From NCBI GenBank assembly GCA_027294455.1, contig JAPULZ010000034.1, positions 1 to 64,000 of the forward strand: DNA of 64,000 bases. The letters are read 5' to 3'. Position 1 is the stretch's first letter. Every line of letters starts with the position of its first letter. This document shows positions 51,771-60,279 of this stretch, one piece after another. The DNA is from Gemmatimonadota bacterium (GTDB lineage Bacteria; Gemmatimonadota; Gemmatimonadetes; Gemmatimonadales; GWC2-71-9). The notes under the pieces are model-generated. The model saw nothing but the letters and a program-made list of their open reading frames with translations. It was not told the DNA's origin and did not search any database. The position numbers and the translations under genes are program-made.

Positions 51771-54087
51771 TTGATCATCGTGAACCGTTCCTTGATCGCC
51801 CGGCAGGGACACGCGAGCTTCTTGTCCTGCATCGCGCTTTGCGTCAGCGGACTGGGAACCCCGGTGGCTGGCCAAATTTCCCCCAGGGAGACTCGCACCC
51901 CGCCGAGCGACGCACCGCGCAGCATGGCAGCCGTACGACTGTCGGCGGCTCAAAGCATCAGGCTCGACGGGGAACTCGACGAGGCGGTGTGGAGCACCGC
52001 CATCGCGGCCACGGGATTCGTCCAGCGAGACCCGGTGGAGGGCGCCCCGCCCACGGAACGCACCGAGGTCTTCGTCGTCTACGACGACGACAACCTCTAC
52101 ATCGGGGCCATGCTCTACGATTCCGAGCCCGACCGGATCAAGGCTTTCCAGAAGCAGCGCGACGCGTCACTCGGAACAGACGACCGGTTCATGTGGGTCC
52201 TCGACACGTTTCGCGATCACCGGACGGGATATTTTTTCGAAATCAATCCGGCCGGTCTCATGGGCGACGGGCTCCTGGGAGCCGGCGGGTTCTTCGGCGT
52301 CAACAAGTCCTGGGACGGCATCTGGGAAGCCCGGGTGGTCCGGCGCGCCGACGGATGGTCGGCCGAGATCCGCATTCCGTTCCGGACCCTCAACTTCGAT
52401 CCCAACCAGGACACCTGGGGCATCAACTTCCAGCGGACGGTCCGCCGCAAGAACGAAGAGATGGTCTGGAGCGGATACCGGCGCAATCAGGTGCTCACCC
52501 GCCCCGTCCACGCCGGGACCCTCACAGGCCTGCAGGGCATGTCCCAAGGTGTGGGGTTCGAAGCCAAACCGTACGCCACGGCCGGATACCAATTCAACGC
52601 CACCAGCGACCCGGGTGTGGACCCAACGGATTTTCCGGCCGACGCTAGGTTTCGACTTGGCCTACAGCCTCACCCCGAGCCTGCGGGCGGCCCTCACGGT
52701 CAACACCGATTTCGCCGAAGTGGAGGTCGATCAGCGACGCGTGAACCTCACGCGATTCTCCCTGCGGTTTCCCGAGCGGCGGGATTTCTTCCTGGAGGGT
52801 TCGGCGGTGTTCAGCTTCGCGCCGACCAACGGCGTCGAGCCCTATTTCAGCCGCAACATCGGACTCACCGACGGCGAACCGATTCCCATCACGTGGGGTA
52901 CGCGCCTCGGCGGCCAGGCCGGGCGCCAGGAACTCAGCTTTCTCCAGATCCGAACCGGCTCCGAGCGGCGGTTCGAATCGGATTCGAGCTTCGTCGACAT
53001 CCAATCCGAAGACTTCACCGTGGCGAGGATAAAACGCACGCTCTTCCGGCAGTCGTCCGTCGGCTTGCTCTATACGCGGCGGGCCACGGGCGCCGACGAA
53101 ACGGGGTTCAGTCCCCTCGACCGGCACACCGTCGGCGCAGATCTGGACTTGTACACCTCCCGATTCTTGGGCGACAAGAATCTGCAGTTTCAGGCGTTCT
53201 TGGTATGGAACTCGGATCCTCTCGCAGCGGGCGGCACGTCGTTCTGGAGCCACACGGCACGAGGGGTCCGGATCAGTTATCCCAACGACAAGCTCCGGAT
53301 CAGCAGCTCGTATCGGGAACTGGACGAGAACTACGATCCAGCCGTCGGATTCACGAACCGTAATGGCTTCCGGCGGTTCCAGCCGACGGTTACGGTCGCT
53401 CCGCGGCCCACAGACTTTCTGGGGTTGCGCCAACTGGAATTCCAGGTGCGATACGAGCACCTGATGGACATGAACTGGGTTCTGGAAACCCGCAAGACCG
53501 ATCTCAAACTGCTGGGCCTCCGGTTCAACAGCGGCGACCGGGTCGATTTCGATCTCACCCAGCTCTTTGATCGTCTCGAGCCGGAAGACGCGTTCAGCAT
53601 TCGTGGCGTTCCGATACCGGCCGGCGAGTACAACACGCTGTCGTGGCGTGTGAGCACGCGCACGGCGTCGCAACGGATCGTGTCGGGAAGCTTGAATCTC
53701 AACGGGGGAGAATTCTGGTCGGGGACGAGGACGGGTTATGGCCTTTCGGTCACCGTCCGCCCGTCTTCGGGCATCAGCCTGTCTACCCGATACGACCGAA
53801 ACGAGGTCGACCTCGCCGACGGCTCCTTTACGACCAACCTGGGCAGGGTTTCCGGCGGCTGGCACGTTAGCCCCTGGGCTTCCCTGACCGGCAACGTGCA
53901 GTACGACGACGGCAGTGAGATCGTGGGCCTATACGCCCGGTTTCGCTGGATCATCCGCCCCGGCAACGACCTGTATTTTGTGTACACGCAGAACTGGAAC
54001 AACCTGGGCGACCGGCTGCAGGACCTCGATCTCGCCACGCGATCGCGCGGCGCAACCACCAAGATCAACTACACGCACCGCTTCTGA
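51771..54087 (+). pseudogene. DUF5916 outer-membrane protein with CBM9-like domain, split by a one-base indel
   Basis: The N-terminal part has a signal peptide (to about GTPVAGQ) and a CBM9-like domain (IRLDGELDEAVWSTA, AMLYDSEPDRIKAF, FMWVLDTFRDHRTGYFF). Coding then switches frame near 52646-52647: deleting one base of CTAGG restores FPADAGFDLAYSLTP and the DUF5916 barrel (NTDFAEVEVDQRRVNLTRFS) through to the terminal THRF, an outer-membrane C-terminal Phe. It is either a pseudogene or an error. A GTG at 51780 is an alternative start. Confidence 0.82.
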
Positions 54088-54100
54088 TCGGCCGCTATCG

Positions 54101-54124
54101 GTCGGGCGAGGCACGGCTCGCCTT
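54101..54124. repeat. Palindromic repeat copy C (degenerate, hairpin arms kept)
   Basis: GGGCGAGGCACGGCTCGCC keeps the GGCGAG/CTCGCC arms around a diverged centre. It lies between the DUF5916 and DinB convergent stops and could act as a terminator. Confidence 0.7.
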
Positions 54125-54139
54125 CACACAAGGTGTGTC

Positions 54140-54745
54140 TCATGTCGACGGCGGAAATCTCGGATTGCGGCGCACGGCGGCCGCCTGCCACAGGTGGCGC
54201 CGCTCGTGAGCCGCCAGCAAGGCGAAGCACTGGCCGAGACTCATGCGCAACAGCGGCGAGACCGGAGACACCAGCTTGACACGGGCCAGGTGCAGCCCAC
54301 CGGACTGCTGGACACGCCGGGCCAACGCGTCCTGATGCGCCATGAATTTCGGGAACTCGGTTTCGTCCGCCGAGCCCAGACCAACGCGAAACTTGGTCGG
54401 CGCTTTGAGGCGTCTGCGTGGCGGCGGTTCCAGCATCCGGACGAACCAGTTGACGAAAAATCCATGACGGAACGGGGGGGTTCCCTTCACCCCCCGCTCG
54501 CGGCCACCTTTGATCGCGCCGTCCATCGCCGGATAGTACTGCTCCGCGGTGATGTTGAGGTGTTGGAGACAGTCCGCCATCGACCAGCTCTCCGGCGCCG
54601 GCTGCCATTGCGCTTGTGCGGGGCTCAAGCCGGCAAAGAGCTGTACCGCACGCTCCTTCGCATCCTCGAACTGGCGCAGATAGTCCCGCAGCGCATCGTT
54701 CAGCGGCCCTGGAGCTGGCAGATCCTTCGATTCCACCGATGTCAT
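54140..54745 (-). CDS. DinB-family protein (putative metal-dependent)
   Basis: A 201-residue helical bundle. WSMADCLQHLNITAEQY contains the first conserved His and AAHERRHLWQA the C-terminal His pair of the DinB/YfiT three-His metal site. Members are thiol transferases or of unknown function. The ATG at 54745 begins a normal N-terminus. It is convergent with the DUF5916 gene and divergent from the racemase gene. Confidence 0.85.
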   Translation of the reverse strand: MTSVESKDLPAPGPLNDALRDYLRQFEDAKERAVQLFAGLSPAQAQWQPAPESWSMADCLQHLNITAEQYYPAMDGAIKGGRERGVKGTPPFRHGFFVNWFVRMLEPPPRRRLKAPTKFRVGLGSADETEFPKFMAHQDALARRVQQSGGLHLARVKLVSPVSPLLRMSLGQCFALLAAHERRHLWQAAAVRRNPRFPPST

Positions 54746-54835
54746 GACTGGGAAGTTACCGGGGGGAACCCGGATGGCCAGAGCCCCTGGCGACACTGCC
54801 GCGCGTCTCTATCTTTCCGTCAACGAGGAGCGCAC

Positions 54836-56047
54836 ATGAGGATATCACGCCGAAACTTCGTCGCGGGAGCCGCCGCCATCGGGCTCGCCAGACCGAGCGT
54901 CGGAGCGGCCGCGCACACCGCGGTTCAGGCCACGATACACTCCGACCGTTTCGACCCGTGGATCGAGGTCGATCCGTCCGCACTCCGGCACAACGTGGGA
55001 GAAATCGCGCGCCTTGGCGGTGGCCGTCCCATCCTCGCGGTGGTCAAGAACAACGCGTACGGGCTGGGCTTCGACGCGGTTGGGTCGGTCCTCGATCCGA
55101 TGGAGGAGATCGCCGGGTTCGCCGTGGTCAAGGCGAGCGCCGCCATCACCCTACGCCAGGTGGGTGTCCGGAAGCCGATTCTCCTCATGGCCATGTTCGC
55201 CGAGTCCGATGGCCCCGACCTCGTCACGCACGAAATACAGCTGAGCCTCTGCACCGACGACGCCGCCGACCGCATCCGGAGATTGGCAGCCAGCGTCGGC
55301 CACCCCATCGCCGCCCACTTGTACCTGGACACCGGTATGAGCCGCATGGGGATGCCGTACCATCGGGCCCTCCCCTGGATGACTACCCTGGCGAGCCGCG
55401 ATGATCTGAGAATCGCCGGGACCTTCATGGCCTTCACCGAAGAGACGGCCTTCGACCACGAGCAGCTCGACCGCTTCACCGCCGTGACGGGCGAGGCGAG
55501 GCGTGCCGGTGCGAATCTCGGACAGCTGCACGCGGCCTCGTCGAACGGGGTGTTTCATCTTCCGGAAGCGCGGCTGGACCTCGTGCGTCCGGGGATCGCC
55601 ATCTACGGCGGATACCCCAGTCGTCCCGAGGAGGAACGAGCCATGGCGACACTCAGGCCGGCGTTTCGATTGCGGGCACGCGTGTCGCGGGTGCAACAAC
55701 TGCGGCCCGGTGATTCCGTGAGCTACGGGCGGCGTTACGTGGCGGACCGACCAACCTGGATCGCCACGCTACCGATAGGCCATTCCGACGGATACCCCGG
55801 CCAGGCCGTCAACCGCGGACGCATCCTCATCGGCGACAACCTGTACCCGGTGATCGGGTCGGTCAGTGCCAGCCATACCATCGTCGAAGTGGGTGACGAA
55901 CGATCGGTGCAGGTTGGGGACGTGGCAACCCTCGTAGGTCCCGATCACCCCGACATCACGCCGAACACGTTCGCCGACGCCGTCGGGGTGTCGGTGTACG
56001 ACGTGATGATGCACATGAACCCGGGCTTGCCGCGGGTGCTGCTCTAG
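54836..56047 (+). CDS. Tat-exported alanine racemase-like PLP enzyme
   Basis: A 403-residue protein with a twin-arginine signal (ISRRNFVAGAAAIGLA). ILAVVKNNAYGLG holds the PLP Lys (Lys71) and VSYGRRYVADRPTW the catalytic Tyr on the other face; TLPIGHSDGY follows. All alanine racemase elements are present, so it is probably active as an amino-acid racemase, but in the periplasm. PLP would have to be loaded before export, which fits Tat. It may be a broad-spectrum racemase supplying D-amino acids for the cell wall. Confidence 0.9.
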   Translation: MRISRRNFVAGAAAIGLARPSVGAAAHTAVQATIHSDRFDPWIEVDPSALRHNVGEIARLGGGRPILAVVKNNAYGLGFDAVGSVLDPMEEIAGFAVVKASAAITLRQVGVRKPILLMAMFAESDGPDLVTHEIQLSLCTDDAADRIRRLAASVGHPIAAHLYLDTGMSRMGMPYHRALPWMTTLASRDDLRIAGTFMAFTEETAFDHEQLDRFTAVTGEARRAGANLGQLHAASSNGVFHLPEARLDLVRPGIAIYGGYPSRPEEERAMATLRPAFRLRARVSRVQQLRPGDSVSYGRRYVADRPTWIATLPIGHSDGYPGQAVNRGRILIGDNLYPVIGSVSASHTIVEVGDERSVQVGDVATLVGPDHPDITPNTFADAVGVSVYDVMMHMNPGLPRVLL

Positions 56048-56051
56048 AGAA

Positions 56052-56081
56052 GCCCGTAGGGGCGAGGCACGGCCACGCCCG
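56052..56081. repeat. Palindromic repeat copy D (degenerate)
   Basis: CGTAGGGGCGAGGCACG then GCCACGCCCG keeps the left arm but is broken in the centre. It lies between the racemase and FKBP convergent stops. Confidence 0.7.
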
Positions 56082-56117
56082 AACATGCCGAGCCTGCCCA
56101 ACCTTGTCAGAGTCGTC

Positions 56118-56570
56118 CTAGTTGACGTCCAGCAACTCGATATCGAATACGAGCCATGCGCTACCCGGTATCGGCCCGGTGCCGGCCGGTCCGTAACCGA
56201 GAGCTGGCGGAATCACGAGCTTGCGCATCCCGCCGACCCGCATCCCAGCCACACCCTCATCCCACCCGACAATGACCTGGCGGGCACCCAGCGTAAACTC
56301 GAAGGGTTGAGCGCGGTCTCGACTACTGTCGAACTTGGTCCCGTCCCGCAACCACCCCTCGTAGTGGACCGAGACGAGCGCGCCGCTGGTCGCCTCGTCT
56401 CCGCTGCCCGTGACGAGGTCCTGCAGGTACAGGCCACTCGATGTCCGCGTCATGGCCGTCAAGTCGACATTCAGCTCGGCGGCAAAATCGTCATTCGTGG
56501 GATCGGTTAGCACGTCGTCACCACAGGCTAGGGTCGAGAGTGCCGCCAGCATGACCAGATGCCTTCGCAT
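56118..56570 (-). CDS. FKBP-type peptidyl-prolyl isomerase lipoprotein
   Basis: A 150-residue lipoprotein (LAALSTLACGDD, lipobox at Cys16). VSVHYEGWLRDGTKFDSS, PFEFTLGARQVIVGWDEGV, KLVIPPALGYGP and WLVFDIELLDV are the FKBP catalytic core. It would fold proteins in the periplasm or at the outer membrane. Confidence 0.93.
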   Translation of the reverse strand: MRRHLVMLAALSTLACGDDVLTDPTNDDFAAELNVDLTAMTRTSSGLYLQDLVTGSGDEATSGALVSVHYEGWLRDGTKFDSSRDRAQPFEFTLGARQVIVGWDEGVAGMRVGGMRKLVIPPALGYGPAGTGPIPGSAWLVFDIELLDVN

Positions 56571-56589
56571 GACTGCTCCGGTTGGGGGT

Positions 56590-56690
56590 TGAGTGCTCAG
56601 TATTCACTGCTCAGAGGTTGGAGATATTTCTCGTAGGGGCGAGGCATGCCCGTCCGTCCGACCGATTCGACACTCGGCAATCGAGGTTCA
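56590..56690. repeat. Palindromic repeat copy E (left half) with CACTGAG-type flanks
   Basis: CGTAGGGGCGAGGCATGCCC at 56632-56651 keeps the left half of the palindrome and loses the right. Degenerate gtgctcag/cactgctcag runs lie before it and cactcgg/tgctcag runs after it. It lies between FKBP and DUF971 genes. Confidence 0.75.
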
Positions 56691-57059
56691 TTGCTCAGTA
56701 GTCGGATTCTCGGTATACAAGGACTCAAAAGTATAGATTCCGGTCCCGTGTCCGTCGCTCCAGTCCACGCGAAACCCGTAAGCGCCCACGAGTTCGATGG
56801 TCATCGGCTTGACATCCGCCGGAACGGTCGCCGGGTCGAGAACCGCTTCGCCGGTCATTTCGTTCCTACACTGCGCGCAGTGGCACGCCAGCCGGAGCGC
56901 GCGGGCCGGAATGGCAGTTTCGTGATCCTCCGACCATTTTAGCACGATCTGGTGATCGTCGCGATGAATCTCGATGGGAATCCGAATCGTCAACGCACGT
57001 AGGGGGAAACGGGTATACGGAACGCTTGTCACGCCTATTGGATGAATATCAATCGCCAT
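56688..57059 (-). CDS. DUF971-family protein
   Basis: A 123-residue protein. CHCAQCRNEMTGEAVLDP resembles the DUF971 (gamma-butyrobetaine hydroxylase-like N-terminal) zinc motif C-x2-C, and GAYGFRVDWSDGHGTGIYTFE is the second conserved block. Members are tied to iron-sulfur protein maturation. The ATG at 57059 is preferred over a TTG 15 nt upstream. Confidence 0.88.
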   Translation of the reverse strand: MAIDIHPIGVTSVPYTRFPLRALTIRIPIEIHRDDHQIVLKWSEDHETAIPARALRLACHCAQCRNEMTGEAVLDPATVPADVKPMTIELVGAYGFRVDWSDGHGTGIYTFESLYTENPTTEQ

Positions 57060-57089
57060 GGCGCAAAAGTCCAACCGGCGAAACCCGGC

Positions 57090-57971
57090 TCAGGAGACCT
57101 GGAAGAGGCCTCCGAGTTCGCTCGACGACAGAGCTTCGGGCCGCTCGATGAGGCCTACCCGGGCGGCGGCGAGTCCGAGCAGTTCCTCGGCCGTCATGCC
57201 GTCGGCACGGAGGGTCCGAATCCCCAATGCGCCGTCTCGCTTGTTGAGCTTGTCCCCGCTGTCGTCCCGCACCAATGGATGGTGGGCGAACACCGCCGGT
57301 GGGGCCCGCCCCAACATGGTCCCGAGACGGATCTGTCGCCCTGTCGAGGAAAGTAGGTCCTCGCCGCGGATGACGAGGTTCACCCCCTGGCGATCGTCGT
57401 CCACCACCACGGCAAACTGATAACTCCAATCGCCGTTGGTGCCACGAACGGCCAAGTCTCCACATTGTTCGGCGGGAACCTGGCGCTGAAATCCCAGAAG
57501 AAGATCGGTGAATTCCACACAGTCCCCGTCCAGGGGAACTCGCCAACGCTTGCCCGGGGCATACACCAAACCGCGACGGCGGCAGCGGCCCGTGTAGGGC
57601 ACTTCCTCTGCCGCGTCATGGTCGGCCGCCAGATCCTGCCGGGTGCAATCGCACGCGTACACGTCCGGTAGACGCCGCAGTGCGGCCTCGTATACACCCC
57701 AGTCGTCGCTCTGGCGGGAGAGCCTGGCACGTCCCACCTCATCGAGGAACCCCAACCAGGCCAGGTCTTCGAGGATGGCCGCCTCGTATTCCGGCCGAAA
57801 CCTCCCGGTATCGTGGTCTTCAAGCCGTACGATCACCTCGGCGCCGACGGCACGGGCGATTCCCCACACGAACACGGCGTGGGCGACGTGACCCAAGTGG
57901 AGCCACCCCGTGATGCTCGGGGCAAAACGCGTGACGGGGTTGGTCGGCACTCCGCCGGCTGGCAGGATCAT
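57090..57971 (-). CDS. gluQ: Glutamyl-Q tRNA(Asp) synthetase
   Basis: A 293-residue truncated class I synthetase. The HIGH motif is HLGH and KMSKS is KLNKR; CDCTRQD and TGRCRRR form the zinc-binding insert. There is no anticodon-binding domain, which separates it from GluRS. It glutamylates queuosine on tRNA(Asp). Start ATG at 57971. Confidence 0.9.
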   Translation of the reverse strand: MILPAGGVPTNPVTRFAPSITGWLHLGHVAHAVFVWGIARAVGAEVIVRLEDHDTGRFRPEYEAAILEDLAWLGFLDEVGRARLSRQSDDWGVYEAALRRLPDVYACDCTRQDLAADHDAAEEVPYTGRCRRRGLVYAPGKRWRVPLDGDCVEFTDLLLGFQRQVPAEQCGDLAVRGTNGDWSYQFAVVVDDDRQGVNLVIRGEDLLSSTGRQIRLGTMLGRAPPAVFAHHPLVRDDSGDKLNKRDGALGIRTLRADGMTAEELLGLAAARVGLIERPEALSSSELGGLFQVS

Positions 57972-58068
57972 GAAACGCGCTTCGATGGAGCCCAGCTGGG
58001 GGCCGTGCGATCCCCACGCATCCCGAGGACCCGACTCGAGGGTGTTGGTGACCGCGCAACCGGACCGA

Positions 58069-58257
58069 TTACTCGACCGACCCGGCCTTTTCGGTGAGTT
58101 CCAGCGCCGCGTCGAGGACATGCTGCCGCGCGCGATCCACCGCCTGCTGCCGCACGACTTTGCTCTCGAGGAGACGATGATGCTCGTGCTGTCGAACCGC
58201 CTCTTCGAACTCGTGGAGCGCATCGCGAACGGGATGAAGAATTTCGGAGTGCTTCAT
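58069..58257 (-). CDS. Small helical hypothetical protein
   Basis: 62 residues starting after GAGAAGGATC. The sequence is rich in His, Glu and Gln (EFEEAVRQHEHHRLLE) and predicted to form one or two amphipathic helices. No family is recognised. It lies between the ABC exporter stop and the gluQ start. Confidence 0.6.
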   Translation of the reverse strand: MKHSEILHPVRDALHEFEEAVRQHEHHRLLESKVVRQQAVDRARQHVLDAALELTEKAGSVE

Positions 58258-58340
58258 GATCCTTCTCAGGGTCGAAGACAACTATCTCCAATATACCTTG
58301 GCAGGCCGCGATCGCCTCACCCACTCGGCCGGCGGGCGGC

Positions 58341-60197
58341 TTAAAGATTCCGGGAAGATGAAGGCGCAGGGGCCGGTGTCGAGGCCTCGGGTTCCGGCGT
58401 GAAGTCCTCGCCAGGATTGATGAACCGATCGCGCTCGATCTTGTACTGCCTGTCGTAGAGTTCGCGGTAGCGACCATCGACGACCAGCAACTCTTCATGG
58501 GTTCCCCGTTCGAAGATCTGGCCGTCCTCCACTACCAAAATCTGGTCGGCGTTCTGAATCGTCGAAAGGCGATGCGCTATGACGAACGTCGTGCGGCCGC
58601 GCAGCAGGGCCTGGAGACCGTCCTGAATCAACGCCTCGCTCTCGCTATCGAGGCTCGAGGTGGCCTCGTCGAGGATCAAGATGCGGGGATCAGCGAGAAT
58701 GGCACGGGCGATGGAAACGCGCTGACGCTGCCCACCGGACAACTTTACCCCACGCTCCCCGACGATCGTGTCGTATCCGTCTTTAAATTCCATGATGAAT
58801 TCGTGGCAGTGCGCGATCTGGCTCACCTCACGTATTTGCGCGGCCGTCGCGTGCGGTTGGCCATACTTGATGTTCTCCGCCACCGTTCCATCGAACAAGA
58901 AGTTTTCCTGCATGACGACACCAAGCTGACTCCTGTAGTCACGTAACCGCACGGCGGACAAGGCATGACCATCCACCAACACCCGACCCGATTTGGGGCG
59001 GTTGAACGCCATGACCAGGTTAGTGATGGTGCTCTTTCCGGAACCGCTCGACCCTACGAGGGCCGTGGTCGATCCGCTCGGCACCTCGAACGAAACGCCC
59101 TTCAAGACGGGAACGCCCTCGGTGTATTCGAACCACACGTCTTCGAATTCTACGTCTCCCCGAATTTCCGGGAGCGGCCGCCGACTGCTGTCTTGTTCGT
59201 CTTCGGTCGGCATTGCGCGGATTTCGCGGATGCGATCGAGCCCGGCAAACGCCTCGCTCACCTGGGTGCCGATGGACGCCATCTGCACGAGCGGCGACAC
59301 CATCATGGCGGTGAACATGAGATACATCACGAAATCGCCCACGGTCATGGCCCCACTGAGTATCGAGCGGCCGCCCATGAGGATCATCACCACTCCGATG
59401 GCGCCGACGATCAACGTCGTAAACGCCGTGATCACCGATACGCCGGTGATCGCCTTGGCCACATTGCGGAAGAGCTTGTGCGCCCCTTTGGCAAACACGA
59501 AGTTTTCGCGCCGCTCCGCCGTGAACGCCTTGACGATGCGCACGCCACTGATGGTTTCCGTGAGTCGTCCCGTGACCTCCGCGTTGATCTTGCTCCGCTC
59601 GCGGAACACCGGGCGCAGGTGATTGAACGCGTACGCCATGGCGGCTGCGAACGCCAACAGGACCACGAGGGTGACGAGGGTGAGCCGCCAGTTCAACACG
59701 AACAGCACCAGCATCGCGATGCTCGCGGTCACCATGCCGCCGGTGAGTTGCACCAGTCCGGTTCCCACGAGATTGCGGATGCCATCGGCATCGGACATGA
59801 CACGGGCGATGAGAATACCGGTCTTGGTAGAGTCGAAAAATCCGACGGGCAACCGCGTGACGTGCTGCTGCACCGTCTTCCGCATCTCCGTGATGGCGCG
59901 TTGCGCGGCTACCCCCAGCACCTGCGAAAGGGTGAACGATGAACTCGCCATCACGAGCGTGGCGACGCCCGCCCAGATCGCCAAGGTCATGAGGAGCTCG
60001 GGCCGGTTGTTGCCGATTACCTCATCGATGAGCCATTTGGAGGAACCGGGGAGGACGAGCCCGGCAAGGCGGTTGACCACCATGAGAGCGAGACCGAAAG
60101 CTAGGCGGGTGCGGTGTGTCCACACCAATCCACTGGCCTCCCGCCAGACGTCGGGAAGCTTGACGCGTTTCTTTTCGGTCTTCTCGTCGTTGGCCAT
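58341..60197 (-). CDS. ABC transporter, fused permease and ATPase (MsbA-like)
   Basis: A 618-residue type IV half-transporter. Six helices lie in about residues 25-320. The nucleotide-binding domain has Walker A VGSSGSGKST, signature LSGGQRQR and Walker B ILILDEATSSLDSE. A Pro/Ala-rich tail ends the protein. It exports a lipid or drug as a homodimer. It lies 82 nt downstream of the ADOP permease gene on the same strand, but probably works alone. Confidence 0.93.
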   Translation of the reverse strand: MANDEKTEKKRVKLPDVWREASGLVWTHRTRLAFGLALMVVNRLAGLVLPGSSKWLIDEVIGNNRPELLMTLAIWAGVATLVMASSSFTLSQVLGVAAQRAITEMRKTVQQHVTRLPVGFFDSTKTGILIARVMSDADGIRNLVGTGLVQLTGGMVTASIAMLVLFVLNWRLTLVTLVVLLAFAAAMAYAFNHLRPVFRERSKINAEVTGRLTETISGVRIVKAFTAERRENFVFAKGAHKLFRNVAKAITGVSVITAFTTLIVGAIGVVMILMGGRSILSGAMTVGDFVMYLMFTAMMVSPLVQMASIGTQVSEAFAGLDRIREIRAMPTEDEQDSSRRPLPEIRGDVEFEDVWFEYTEGVPVLKGVSFEVPSGSTTALVGSSGSGKSTITNLVMAFNRPKSGRVLVDGHALSAVRLRDYRSQLGVVMQENFLFDGTVAENIKYGQPHATAAQIREVSQIAHCHEFIMEFKDGYDTIVGERGVKLSGGQRQRVSIARAILADPRILILDEATSSLDSESEALIQDGLQALLRGRTTFVIAHRLSTIQNADQILVVEDGQIFERGTHEELLVVDGRYRELYDRQYKIERDRFINPGEDFTPEPEASTPAPAPSSSRNL

Positions 60198-60279
60198 CCG
60201 CAGGTGCCTCGAGCCCGTTGTCGGTCACTCAATGTAACCGGTATCCAACGGAGAGACAGCGACGGGTGGAGGCGCCCGT

